Shown in pieces: positions 41,422 to 49,568 of a stretch of DNA of 64,000 bases. The translations under genes were made by a program, and so were the position numbers. Origin of the DNA: Chloroflexota bacterium (lineage in GTDB: Bacteria > Chloroflexota > Dehalococcoidia > Tepidiformales > Tepidiformaceae); assembly GCA_026702615.1 (NCBI GenBank), contig JAPPBY010000028.1:1-64000 (forward strand), read 5' to 3'. Each line of letters begins with the position of its first letter. Position 1 is the stretch's first letter. The notes beneath the pieces were generated by a model that saw only the letters and a list, made by a program, of their open reading frames with translations, made no database searches and was not told the origin of the DNA.

Positions 41422-42321
41422 ATGCCCGACCGCTACCAGGTGCCCGAGCCCCTGGCGACGTTCGACGCGACCATGGCCGATGGCACGGTGATTCGGGTCC
41501 GGCGGCACGGCAACCCCGACGGCCCGCGCATGGTCCTTAGCCACGGCAACGGGCAGTCCGCCGACGGCTACTACCCGTTCTGGTCGAACCTCACCGACCG
41601 TTTCGACCTCTTCGTGTACGACCTCCGCAGCCACGGGCTGAATCCCGTCGGCGCTCAGGAGACGCACAACATCGGCGCCTTCGGGGACGACTGCGGCGGC
41701 GTCCTCGACGCCATCGCCGAGCGCTTCGGGGAGAAGCCCGCGATCGGCGTCTACCACTCAGTCTCGGCGCTGGGCGCGCTCCTCCACGCGCAGACGAGCG
41801 ACGCCTTCGCGGCCCTCGTCCTCTACGACGCGCCCGTCTGCAAACCCGGCCTCACGCCCGAACAGATGGGGGTCAGGTTCGAGCGGGGCGCAGCCGGAAC
41901 CCGCCGCCGCCCCGACCGCTTCGCGTCCCGCGAGGAGCTCGCCGAGAGCCTCCGGCGCAACCCCATGTACCAGCACATGCGCCCGGGCGTGCCCGACCTC
42001 CTCGCCGAGACCGTCCTCCGCCCCGCCGCCGACGGTTCCGGCTTCGAGCTCTGCTGCCCCAAGGAGTACGAGGCCCAGGCCTACGACGGCGCTGTCCGCT
42101 GGTGCGTCCAGGTCGACCTCGACGCCCTGCGCTGCCCCATCAAGGTCATCGGCTCCGACCCGACCACCCCCTTCTCCTTCTTCCCCGGCGTCGACCTGAG
42201 CGAGCTCATTCAGGCCAACTACGACTTCATTCCCGAAACCACTCACTTCCTCCAGCTGGAGGAACCCGAGCAGTGCGCCGCCCTCGCCATCCAGTTCCTG
42301 GAGGAACTCGGCCTGGCCTAG
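41422..42321 (+). CDS. Alpha/beta hydrolase
   Basis: A 299-residue alpha/beta hydrolase not closely related to the two others in the window. LSHGNGQSADGYYPFW gives the oxyanion region, VYDLRSHGLNP the next strand, and GVYHSVSALGA the nucleophile elbow (Ser of HSVSA). The catalytic His is likely in PETTHFLQLEEP. It lies 9 nt after the permease and may share its transcript. Substrate unknown. Confidence 0.82.
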   Translation: MPDRYQVPEPLATFDATMADGTVIRVRRHGNPDGPRMVLSHGNGQSADGYYPFWSNLTDRFDLFVYDLRSHGLNPVGAQETHNIGAFGDDCGGVLDAIAERFGEKPAIGVYHSVSALGALLHAQTSDAFAALVLYDAPVCKPGLTPEQMGVRFERGAAGTRRRPDRFASREELAESLRRNPMYQHMRPGVPDLLAETVLRPAADGSGFELCCPKEYEAQAYDGAVRWCVQVDLDALRCPIKVIGSDPTTPFSFFPGVDLSELIQANYDFIPETTHFLQLEEPEQCAALAIQFLEELGLA

Positions 42322-42333
42322 GCGGAAGCGCTA

Positions 42334-43518
42334 CTACTCCTCAGCGCAGTGCTCGATGGGTTCCAGCTCCCACCACGCGTCCGGGAGCCGAACCGCGATG
42401 CCCTCAACGTCCCCGCCGCGCACCTCGACGTACGTCGCACCTCTCCGGGACGCCGTGAAGCCGGTGTCCTCCTCGTACCACCCGATCATGGTGCAGGCGG
42501 TTGTCGGCGGGGGGTTGATGCTGATGGTGTACCAGCCTTCCGCCGGAACGGCGATCACGAAGCCCCCATCCGCCACCGACAGGCTGTAGGAACTCTGGGC
42601 CCCGTCGCTTGACACCACCACAAGGGCGATCCGTCGCAGGCCGTCGCCGCGCGGCCCCACCACGGAGCCGCTGATGGTGTGGAAAGGCGGCCGGTTCTCG
42701 GCGCGATGAAGCTCGAACTCCTCGTAGAACGCGTCCACTCCGATGCCGAACACGTCGCTGAAGGCATCCTTCCACGAGAGGCCCGTCGAGACGCTTCGGT
42801 AGTAGTCGAGCAGGGCGCCTTCCCCGGCCCGCTGGACAAGCAGATCTACCGCCAGAAAGCCAAGGACGTAGCCTTCCACGAATATCCGGTCGCCCGTCGC
42901 CTCGAGCCTGCCGGCCCATGAGGTCACGGAGAACGCGTTCTCGTCCCGCAGTTCCTGGTAGGTTCGGAGCCCCACCTCCGCCCGGTAAACGGCTTCCGCG
43001 TAGTCGGCCATGCCCTCCAGCAGCCAGATTGGCCCGGTGGCGCGGCGGAACCCCTCAGTGTTCTCGCCGAACCCCGCCAGGTGAATCTGAAGGAGGTGGA
43101 AGTACTCGTGGTCGAGAACGAGTAAACCGTCGACACGACAGCGATCCTCGACGAGGAAGATCGTGCCCCCCCGTGCAGCAAGGCAGTCGGATCTCGCCAT
43201 GCGGAAGCCGGTCACATCCAGGAAGACGTCCTCCAGCGTGTTGCGGTTGTCTGTGAGGTAGACCGCGACCCCCGGCACGCTGACGCCGAAGCGCGCGTCG
43301 AAGAAGGCGATGATGCTGGCCATCTGGGCGTGCACTTCCTCCGCCAGGCCCTGGTCGAGGCCGTTGTAGAGCACGACCCTCGCCTCCACCGTCCCTCCCG
43401 AGTCCAGGTGAACCGCGCGCGTCGTCGCCTCGCCCTTCGGACCGCATGCGCTCAGCGCCAGCGCGACCAGCCCGACGCCGACCGCCGCAGTTATTCGGGA
43501 ACGCCAGAAGGGCGTCAC
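42334..43518 (-). CDS. Lipoprotein metallopeptidase-like (gluzincin) protein
   Basis: A 394-residue exported protein. Signal with LALSAC lipobox, then a gluzincin-type domain: zinc motif HEYFH near residue 138 and downstream Glu in LLEGMADYAEAVY, as in peptidase-MA families. Three Cys around the core (SDCLAARGG, EDRCRV) may pair. From about residue 285 a beta-sandwich like a carboxypeptidase regulatory domain follows (ISGSVVGPRGDGLRRIALVV). It probably acts on peptides or proteins at the cell surface. Substrate unknown. Confidence 0.78.
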   Translation of the reverse strand: MTPFWRSRITAAVGVGLVALALSACGPKGEATTRAVHLDSGGTVEARVVLYNGLDQGLAEEVHAQMASIIAFFDARFGVSVPGVAVYLTDNRNTLEDVFLDVTGFRMARSDCLAARGGTIFLVEDRCRVDGLLVLDHEYFHLLQIHLAGFGENTEGFRRATGPIWLLEGMADYAEAVYRAEVGLRTYQELRDENAFSVTSWAGRLEATGDRIFVEGYVLGFLAVDLLVQRAGEGALLDYYRSVSTGLSWKDAFSDVFGIGVDAFYEEFELHRAENRPPFHTISGSVVGPRGDGLRRIALVVVSSDGAQSSYSLSVADGGFVIAVPAEGWYTISINPPPTTACTMIGWYEEDTGFTASRRGATYVEVRGGDVEGIAVRLPDAWWELEPIEHCAEE

Positions 43519-43568
43519 AAGCCAAGCATAGGGGGCGACGGACAGGACTCGCGCCAGGCGAGCGTGAA

Positions 43569-43593
43569 GCGGGGCGCCCGATGGGCGCCCCGC
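43569..43593 (-). terminator. Perfect 11-bp hairpin after amidohydrolase
   Basis: GCGGGGCGCCC-GAT-GGGCGCCCCGC lies 28 nt downstream of the amidohydrolase stop on the minus strand. It also faces the start region of the divergently placed lipoprotein gene. No T run, so it may act as a Rho-aided or transcript-end-stabilising hairpin. Confidence 0.6.
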
Positions 43594-43621
43594 GTTGGTG
43601 CGTTGCCGCTGAACGTTCGCG

Positions 43622-45322
43622 CTAGCCCTGGCCGTGGCGCAGGAGCTTGCCGCTCGTCGCGCCCGTGCACTCGCCGTCCACGAACGTCTCCTCGCCGTTG
43701 ACCATGATGTGACGGTAGCCGTGCGGCTTCCGGATCAGGCGCCACGCGCCTGCCGGGTAGTCGTACGCCCGCTCCACCTCGCCCATGTCGAGGTTCTCGA
43801 GGTCGTAGACCACGATGTCGGCGGGAGCGCCCTCGCGGATGGTGCCGCGGTCGCGGAAGCCCGCCGCCAGCGCCGGGTAGGCGCTCAGCCGCCAGTGGGC
43901 CTCTTCGAGGCTCATCATCTCGTGGTCGCGAACCAGGAGTGCCAGGTACTCGGTCGGGTAGCGGCCGAGCGTGATGAACTTCGTGTGCGCGCCGCCGTCG
44001 GAGACGCCGGGCAGGGCGAACGCCGAGGTCGCCATCTTCTTCATGGCCTCGATGTCCATCTTCTGCGGGGCCGTCACGAAGAGCGCTTTCATGTCGTCCT
44101 CGAGGGCGATGTCGAGCATCGCATCGATGACGTGTACGCCGCGCTCCTTCGCGACCTCGCCACAGGTCCAGCCCGTGTACCGGTCCAGCTCGGGCTTGTG
44201 CAGCTCGCCGATGATCAGGTCGTTGAAGTTCAGGACGACGCCCGCGCCGCCTTCCGACCAGTCGCCGCCCTCGTCCTTGATCGCCTGGCGGCGGACGGGG
44301 TCGGCCATCTTCGCGGCGCGCTCCTCGACCGTGCCGAGGGTCATCTCGCGCCAGGCCGGGCTGGAGTCGAACAGGTTCCACTCCTCGAAGGTGAACTGGA
44401 AGTTGTTCTCCGCCGTCAGCGCCTGCCCGAAGATGCGGGTGCCGCGGGCGTTGCACTCGTCAAGCCAGTCCATCGCCTGCTCGTAGCCCGGCATGGCGAT
44501 GCCGTGCTGGTCCGTGAAGACCGCGAGCACGTTCCAGATGACCGGCCGGCCACTCTCGTCGGCCAGCTTCTCGGTCAGGTCCTGGCTCGCGCCGATGCAC
44601 TGGATGAAGCCGCGGCCCACTTCGCGCAGCACGCGCGCGAAGGAGAGCAGGTCGTCCTGCGTCATCAGGTTGGTGATCATGAGCGTGCCGTCGTAGTCAC
44701 GCTGCACGTCGTTCTCGCCGATCTGGGCCGACCAGCCGCAGCCGCCTGCTTCCAGACCTTCCTTCATCAGGCGGTGCATCTCCGCCATCTCGGTCTCGTT
44801 CGCCGGGCGGCTCTTCGCCGCCTCCAGACCCATCACGTACGCCATCAGCGGGTTGAGGGGCATGTAGCTGAGCACGTTCACGCCCTTGGGCGTGCGCTCC
44901 AGGCTGTCAAGGAACTGGGGATAGGTCTCCCAGTCCCAGGGCATGCCTTCCTTCATCGACTCCAGGGGAACCGCCTCGTTGCGCGACATTGTCATCATCG
45001 CGCGGTCCTGGTCCTCGGGCTTGCAGGGCGCGAAGCCGAAGCCACAGTTCCCGATGGCGACCGAGGTGACGCCGTGCCAGCCGGAAATCGAGCACCACGG
45101 ATCCCAGTAGATCTGGGAGTCGTAGTGCGTGTGCAGGTCGACGAAGCCGGGGACCACGTTCAGGCCGCTGGCGTCGACGATCTTTCCGGCGCTGGACGTG
45201 TGAATCTTGCCGCCGATCGAGGCGATGACACCGTCCTTGATGCCGATGTCGCCGGTGAATCGCGGTGTCCGCTGGCCATCGAAGATGGTTCCGCCCTTGA
45301 TGACGGTATCGAATTCAGGCAT
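43622..45322 (-). CDS. N-acyl-D-amino-acid deacylase-type amidohydrolase
   Basis: A 566-residue amidohydrolase of the D-aminoacylase family. The metal motif is VDLHTHYDSQIYWDP near residue 60, with GNCGFGFAPC and later SDGGAHTKF supplying catalytic residues. The enzyme hydrolyses an N-acyl-D-amino acid or related cyclic amide. About 80 residues longer than typical D-aminoacylase, mostly in the middle region. Single gene between a Panacea locus and a lipoprotein gene. Confidence 0.88.
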   Translation of the reverse strand: MPEFDTVIKGGTIFDGQRTPRFTGDIGIKDGVIASIGGKIHTSSAGKIVDASGLNVVPGFVDLHTHYDSQIYWDPWCSISGWHGVTSVAIGNCGFGFAPCKPEDQDRAMMTMSRNEAVPLESMKEGMPWDWETYPQFLDSLERTPKGVNVLSYMPLNPLMAYVMGLEAAKSRPANETEMAEMHRLMKEGLEAGGCGWSAQIGENDVQRDYDGTLMITNLMTQDDLLSFARVLREVGRGFIQCIGASQDLTEKLADESGRPVIWNVLAVFTDQHGIAMPGYEQAMDWLDECNARGTRIFGQALTAENNFQFTFEEWNLFDSSPAWREMTLGTVEERAAKMADPVRRQAIKDEGGDWSEGGAGVVLNFNDLIIGELHKPELDRYTGWTCGEVAKERGVHVIDAMLDIALEDDMKALFVTAPQKMDIEAMKKMATSAFALPGVSDGGAHTKFITLGRYPTEYLALLVRDHEMMSLEEAHWRLSAYPALAAGFRDRGTIREGAPADIVVYDLENLDMGEVERAYDYPAGAWRLIRKPHGYRHIMVNGEETFVDGECTGATSGKLLRHGQG

Positions 45323-45437
45323 GCCTTTTCTCCCGGATTAGGTTGGTCGTTGTCGCCAGTGTACGCGCGTCCGCGGGCCCGTCCAGACGACGGGGGGAGG
45401 AGAGCATACCGTATTCGTTGCGGGGGTTGCCGCGCCC

Positions 45438-45713
45438 TCAGGGAGCGGGCCGCTGGAGCAGGCGGATCTCCTCGACCCAGAACACCCCTTCCGAGTCCTC
45501 GCTGAAGATGAGGACAAGGTGAGGGATGCCCGGAAGACGCTTGGTCTCGACGGTACGCAGGCCTCCGGAATTCGGCGCGACCGGGAGCTGGCGCCCGGCG
45601 ACGCCAATCGTACGCAGGGCCCCGTCGATTGCTCCCCGGGCACGCGGGAACTGCCGGGTGAGCGCCTGATACTGGGAGTCTGCGAAGGGCGTCCAGCGAA
45701 CCTCAGCCAGCAC
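45438..45713 (-). CDS. RelE/ParE-like toxin partner of Panacea antitoxin
   Basis: A 91-residue protein read from GTG 45713, which overlaps the upstream antitoxin stop by 11 nt. The pattern VRWTPFADSQYQALTRQF (helix pair) and later HLVLIFSEDSEGVFWVEEIRLL (beta-strands) fits the RelE/ParE fold. Clear catalytic residues are not seen, so activity is uncertain. The overlap with a Panacea-domain gene is the main evidence for toxin identity. It may instead be an unrelated toxin fold. Confidence 0.6.
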   Translation of the reverse strand: MLAEVRWTPFADSQYQALTRQFPRARGAIDGALRTIGVAGRQLPVAPNSGGLRTVETKRLPGIPHLVLIFSEDSEGVFWVEEIRLLQRPAP

Positions 45714-46194
45714 GCGCGACCCGGCCCAGCCGTTCGGCGACTTCCTGCGCTGCGCGGGTCGCTTCCGGACTAGGGGGTTCAGTGGATACGAATACGAGGT
45801 TGTAGGCGATGACTTCGCCGTCATCGACGTACCGGGTTAGAGACTCGATGTGGGTGGAGAGTTCGCTGTCAGGGGCTTCCCGGTCACGAAGCGCCTGCTC
45901 GATGACCGCGACTTCCTCGTCGCCAAACAGGGATCTGTCGGCGTCCTCGCCGATGCCTTCCATGCCGTCGAGTTCCGCGTCGAGGCACTCCGGCCAGGGG
46001 CCCTCAGCCGACTTCCTGTAGGTTGCCCCGGTAATGGAGTCCCCCAGCCGCGCGTAGGCGAGAAAGTCGCAGTGGTAGAGCAGGCTGGCCAGCTTCGCCC
46101 TGTCGAACGCCGGGTCCGCCTGTGAGCGCGATGTCACGTACCGCGCCAGGGCCCGGAACCGCTCACCCCTGTAGGTGCGCCCTTCTTGCTCCAT
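45703..46194 (-). CDS. Panacea-domain (DUF4065/SocA-like) antitoxin
   Basis: A 163-residue protein. KLASLLYHCDFLAYARLGDSITGATYRK, in part KLASLLYHCDF and SITGATYRKSAEGPWP, is the Panacea signature. The domain neutralises many unrelated toxins in PanAT pairs. A C-terminal helix set (SLTRYVDDGEVIAYNLVF) is added. ATG 46194 is preferred over the adjacent GTG. TACAGT lies 6 nt upstream, so the transcript may be leaderless. The downstream overlapping gene is the presumed toxin. Confidence 0.85.
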   Translation of the reverse strand: MEQEGRTYRGERFRALARYVTSRSQADPAFDRAKLASLLYHCDFLAYARLGDSITGATYRKSAEGPWPECLDAELDGMEGIGEDADRSLFGDEEVAVIEQALRDREAPDSELSTHIESLTRYVDDGEVIAYNLVFVSTEPPSPEATRAAQEVAERLGRVARAG

Positions 46195-46311
46195 CACTCG
46201 ACTGTACAGCTATTGTCCACCCCACGCACTCCCGGCATTCCCAACCGTAGTGGTCAGCGCACTCCCCGGGGAATATCCTTCCCCCCACAACATCCCTGCC
46301 CGGAGCGCGCC

Positions 46312-47430
46312 ATGACCGCGATCGCCATTCCCCCCATCGCCTGGCCCGTCGACCGCGAGATCCCCGACCTCGACTGGCAGCCCCCCGCCGGTACCCGCGT
46401 CATCTCCGCCGATGACCACTGGCTCGAACCCCCCGACCTCTTCGTCGACCGCATGCCCGCGAAGTATCGCGACCAGGCCCCGAAGGTCTGGCGCGACGAG
46501 ACCGGCACCCATCTCGAGTGCGAGGGCCGCAACCTCGACTCCGTCGGCCAGAACCTGAACCTCACGCAGGGGCGCCCCGGCATGGGCGATATCGAGCAGC
46601 GCGTCCCCGACATGGACGCCGAGGGGCTCGACGCCGGCCTCATCTTCGCCCAGGTCTCCATGGCCCTCTTCTCGCTCGAGGACGAGGACCTGATGATCGC
46701 CGCCTACGACGCCTACAACGAGGGCCTCGCCGAGTTCTGTGCGGGCATGCCCGGACGCCTCTATGGCGTCGGCATCCTCCCCACCATCTACAGCCCCGAG
46801 CGCACCGCCGACTACATCCAGAAGCTGAAGGCGCTGGGCTACGTCGCCATGCAGATCCCCTCCTACCCCCGCGCCGAGCGCGTCTGGTACAACGGCTCGA
46901 AGTGGGACGTCATGTGGGACGCCATTGAGGAGAGCGGCATCCCCCTCTCCTTCCACATTGGCGAGAACCCCAACTACCGCGGACGCGGCGCCCTCGGCAC
47001 CTACCTCACCACCGGCTTCCAGCCCTTCCGCCGCCTCTGGTCGCTGCTCACCTTCTCCGGGACGCTGGAGCGCCACCCCGAGATGAACGTCATCTTCACC
47101 GAGGGCGGCATCTCTTGGGTCCCCGCCTGCCTCTACGACGCCGACAAGACGTACCGCCAGTTCGAGAGCGAGATGAAGCCCCAACTCGCCGAGATGCCGA
47201 GCTACTACTGGTACCGCCAGTGCTACGCCACCTTCATGGACGACCCCAGCGGCATCAAGCTCCTCGACGACATCGGCCCCGAGCACGCCCTCTGGTCGGC
47301 CGACTACCCCCACCCCGAGAGCACCCTGGGCGAGAGCCGCGGCCTCGTAAAGTCCTTCTTCGACGCCCTCCCCGAGGACCAGGCGAAGCTGGTCGTCGGC
47401 GGCAACGCCGCAAGGCTGTGGGGGATTTAG
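46312..47430 (+). CDS. ACMSD-like metal-dependent amidohydrolase
   Basis: A 372-residue protein of the amidohydrolase_2 family. The metal-binding start is SADDHWLEPPDLFVDRM, with IPLSFHIGENP and the C-terminal ALWSADYPHPEST giving further ligands. It would act in decarboxylation or hydrolysis of an aromatic-derived acid. CGGAG precedes the ATG at 46312; longer frames upstream are not conserved. Single transcription unit. Confidence 0.88.
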   Translation: MTAIAIPPIAWPVDREIPDLDWQPPAGTRVISADDHWLEPPDLFVDRMPAKYRDQAPKVWRDETGTHLECEGRNLDSVGQNLNLTQGRPGMGDIEQRVPDMDAEGLDAGLIFAQVSMALFSLEDEDLMIAAYDAYNEGLAEFCAGMPGRLYGVGILPTIYSPERTADYIQKLKALGYVAMQIPSYPRAERVWYNGSKWDVMWDAIEESGIPLSFHIGENPNYRGRGALGTYLTTGFQPFRRLWSLLTFSGTLERHPEMNVIFTEGGISWVPACLYDADKTYRQFESEMKPQLAEMPSYYWYRQCYATFMDDPSGIKLLDDIGPEHALWSADYPHPESTLGESRGLVKSFFDALPEDQAKLVVGGNAARLWGI

Positions 47431-47516
47431 GAAAGGGTCGTTAGCCCGCCGCTCCAACCAAAGGAAACTATTCCCGAGCATCCAACCTCCAAGAACTTGA
47501 TAACAGGGCCGTTTCG

Positions 47517-47999
47517 CTAGGCTTCTCGGAGCCTCAGCACGTTGCCCGACCTCTCCCAGTCGTCGTCAGGGGAGTACCAAGGGGCGCCATCCAGAACCGC
47601 GTTCCTGCCGCTCCAAGTGAGATTCCCCGCGACCGCCACGCATAGAGCGGTCAGGCTGTCTTCCCCGTCGAACGGAACAACGTCAGCGTGCCACGGGTTC
47701 ACGGGAATGTCCGGTGTATTCAAGGCTCTTGCTGAGGCGTTATTCACCCTCTCCGCTGTGAAGCACTGCCAGCCGTGAAAATTCTCGACATTGGGATTGG
47801 CAGTGGCCTGAGCATCGTGTAGGCCGCGCAGATAGGGAAGGTCTGCGGAGTCTATCCGGTCAACGGATATCTCATTGTGCCTGCGGTAGGCCTCTCGGAG
47901 GTTACGTTTCACGTCAGATGGGCTTTTGCGACTCTGGAACCATGCCCTGCCAAGGGTCTCTCCGTCCTCCACAGGACCCACATCAATGGATTGGCTCAT
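47517..47999 (-). CDS. Unknown protein, third gene of cassette
   Basis: A 160-residue protein of no recognised family. Features: REAYRRHNEISVDRI, GWQCFTAERVNNASARALN, and VPFDGEDSLTALCVAV. Its ATG overlaps the previous stop as ATGA. Codon use is less GC3-rich than in flanking genes. No signal peptide or membrane segment is seen. Function unknown. Confidence 0.62.
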   Translation of the reverse strand: MSQSIDVGPVEDGETLGRAWFQSRKSPSDVKRNLREAYRRHNEISVDRIDSADLPYLRGLHDAQATANPNVENFHGWQCFTAERVNNASARALNTPDIPVNPWHADVVPFDGEDSLTALCVAVAGNLTWSGRNAVLDGAPWYSPDDDWERSGNVLRLREA

Positions 48000-48751
48000 T
48001 CGCGCTGGAGCACGTCAGACAGCCCCCGCTCCACGAAGAAATCGGGCAGCGTCTGTGAGTCTGGGTATCTAAGCTGCAAGTGGTACCTGTCGACGGACAC
48101 AACACATAGAGCCTTCCGGCCTGGTTCGCAACGCAGAAGGAAGCCGCCATGCGGGGTGTTGAACACCTCTATTTCGGCAGCGCCGCCCTTGTCGGCAACG
48201 ACGGACACGTCGACGGGGAGGTTCTTCAGGGCAAGGAGGATGCGCCCTACCTCGCTCCGAACTTCCGAACTGACCTTAACCTTCTGCTGACGTGCGTCTT
48301 CATCAAGATCACGTAGGCAGCGTTGTACGATCGCTGTTCGTGGTGTCGCGGGGGGTATGACTTGCGCGATGTCTGCTTCGCCGAGATGGGTGCGAAGCAA
48401 CACGTCAAAGACCTTCCTAATGGACTCTGTGGCCAGAGGAAGCTCCGCAGAGGGTGGGGCCGAGTGGTAGGGATTGCCGATAAGAGGCCGTCCGAGGGTT
48501 GCCATCATCCATGCCGAGAGGTCGTCTTCCTGCAACTCCACTTCGGGCATCCCATGGGCTTGAACGGTCCCGCCCCCCCATGCGTCGAGGTCTGTAATGG
48601 GGAACGACCACCAGTTCGGCCCCTTGGTAGTGGGGGGGTTGCCAGCGATGTTGAGGGATTCGTAAAAGTCCAGAACACCCTCGTCGTCGCCTTGTGATCC
48701 TCGTCCCGGCTTCGTAGGCGACGTGCTGATCTTCAAATCGGGTGAAGACAC
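47996..48751 (-). CDS. Unknown protein, second gene of cassette
   Basis: A 251-residue protein of no recognised family. The N-terminal part includes GPNWWSFPITDLDAWGGGT; the C-terminal part is beta-rich (GGFLLRCEPGRKALCVVSVD). GTG 48751 overlaps the previous stop (TAGTG), so the start is set by coupling. A central helix region RDLDEDARQQKVKVSSEVRS resembles no known motif. Composition matches its cassette partners. Confidence 0.62.
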   Translation of the reverse strand: MSSPDLKISTSPTKPGRGSQGDDEGVLDFYESLNIAGNPPTTKGPNWWSFPITDLDAWGGGTVQAHGMPEVELQEDDLSAWMMATLGRPLIGNPYHSAPPSAELPLATESIRKVFDVLLRTHLGEADIAQVIPPATPRTAIVQRCLRDLDEDARQQKVKVSSEVRSEVGRILLALKNLPVDVSVVADKGGAAEIEVFNTPHGGFLLRCEPGRKALCVVSVDRYHLQLRYPDSQTLPDFFVERGLSDVLQRE

Positions 48752-49410
48752 TAGCGACCCCCCTGGGCGATGCTGTTGAGCAGCATGTGGGAGCGGTCCC
48801 ACGTAAGTTCCAAGTCGGCCAATATCTCGTGTCGACTAGGAAGAGTCTGCTCGTCTCGATGATGGTTCACCTTGACGAAGACGCGGGTAGTGTCCTTCTC
48901 CCAGAAGCGTGGCTCTACTTGGAAGGTCCAAGTTCTGCCCTCCTCTTCGAGGCGAAGGTCGAAGCCTCCACTCGTAGACTTCCAAGGCACTCCGCTCGAC
49001 GCGAGCGCCTCGCCGAGCATTTGGCTCGCCAGATACTCTCCTGCGGGAATTTCGGAGTCCTGATCAAACACAAGCTCCATGTTGTAGCCGTAGGCTTCCG
49101 GCACCTCGTCCTCGCCCAGTGTGCTCTTGTCGATACATGTGGAAGTGGCATCTGCGAGCAGAGCCAGATCGTCTCTATCTGGATGCTGCCTCTCAATCTG
49201 TGAGCCGTCGCCACCCAGCAGAAGAGATGTCCGCTCGCGACTCATCAACATCACATCAATTCTCTGCTGATCATCCACCACCTCGGTACGGCGAATGACT
49301 TCTGTCTGCATGGCTTCTCGAAAGTCGTCAAAGTCGCTGTCCTCGGGAAGGAAGCGAATCCCCCGGAAGACCAAATTGGCCCTCAACGCGTCAATAACCG
49401 TGAACGCCAT
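48751..49410 (-). CDS. Unknown protein, first gene of cassette
   Basis: A 219-residue protein. ATG 49410 is supported by GGAAG upstream. It contains GIRFLPEDSDFDDFREAMQT, a middle region EAYGYNMELVFDQDSEIP, and an acidic to basic C-terminal domain (WTFQVEPRFWEKDTTRVFVKV). The middle region is faintly like TIGR04255-type proteins of sporadic operons; that is a guess. The three cassette genes are tightly coupled and probably form one system. Confidence 0.62.
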   Translation of the reverse strand: MAFTVIDALRANLVFRGIRFLPEDSDFDDFREAMQTEVIRRTEVVDDQQRIDVMLMSRERTSLLLGGDGSQIERQHPDRDDLALLADATSTCIDKSTLGEDEVPEAYGYNMELVFDQDSEIPAGEYLASQMLGEALASSGVPWKSTSGGFDLRLEEEGRTWTFQVEPRFWEKDTTRVFVKVNHHRDEQTLPSRHEILADLELTWDRSHMLLNSIAQGGR

Positions 49411-49568
49411 GCTACTTCCTTCGTCTCCAGATCGGGCTTGGCACTCCACAAACAGGGTAGCGGAACCTACGTCGGGCAGGCATGGGCGTCAACCGGCGTA
49501 AGGTCCGATTGTTGGACCCACTTCCCGACCGTTTGCCGAGGTTGTGCTTTCCTTCACCTCTCCGCTCC

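Noticed and set aside
43634-45505. A 623-codon plus-strand frame opposite the D-aminoacylase gene
   Set aside because: Low-complexity translation; the amidohydrolase metal motifs lie on the minus strand.
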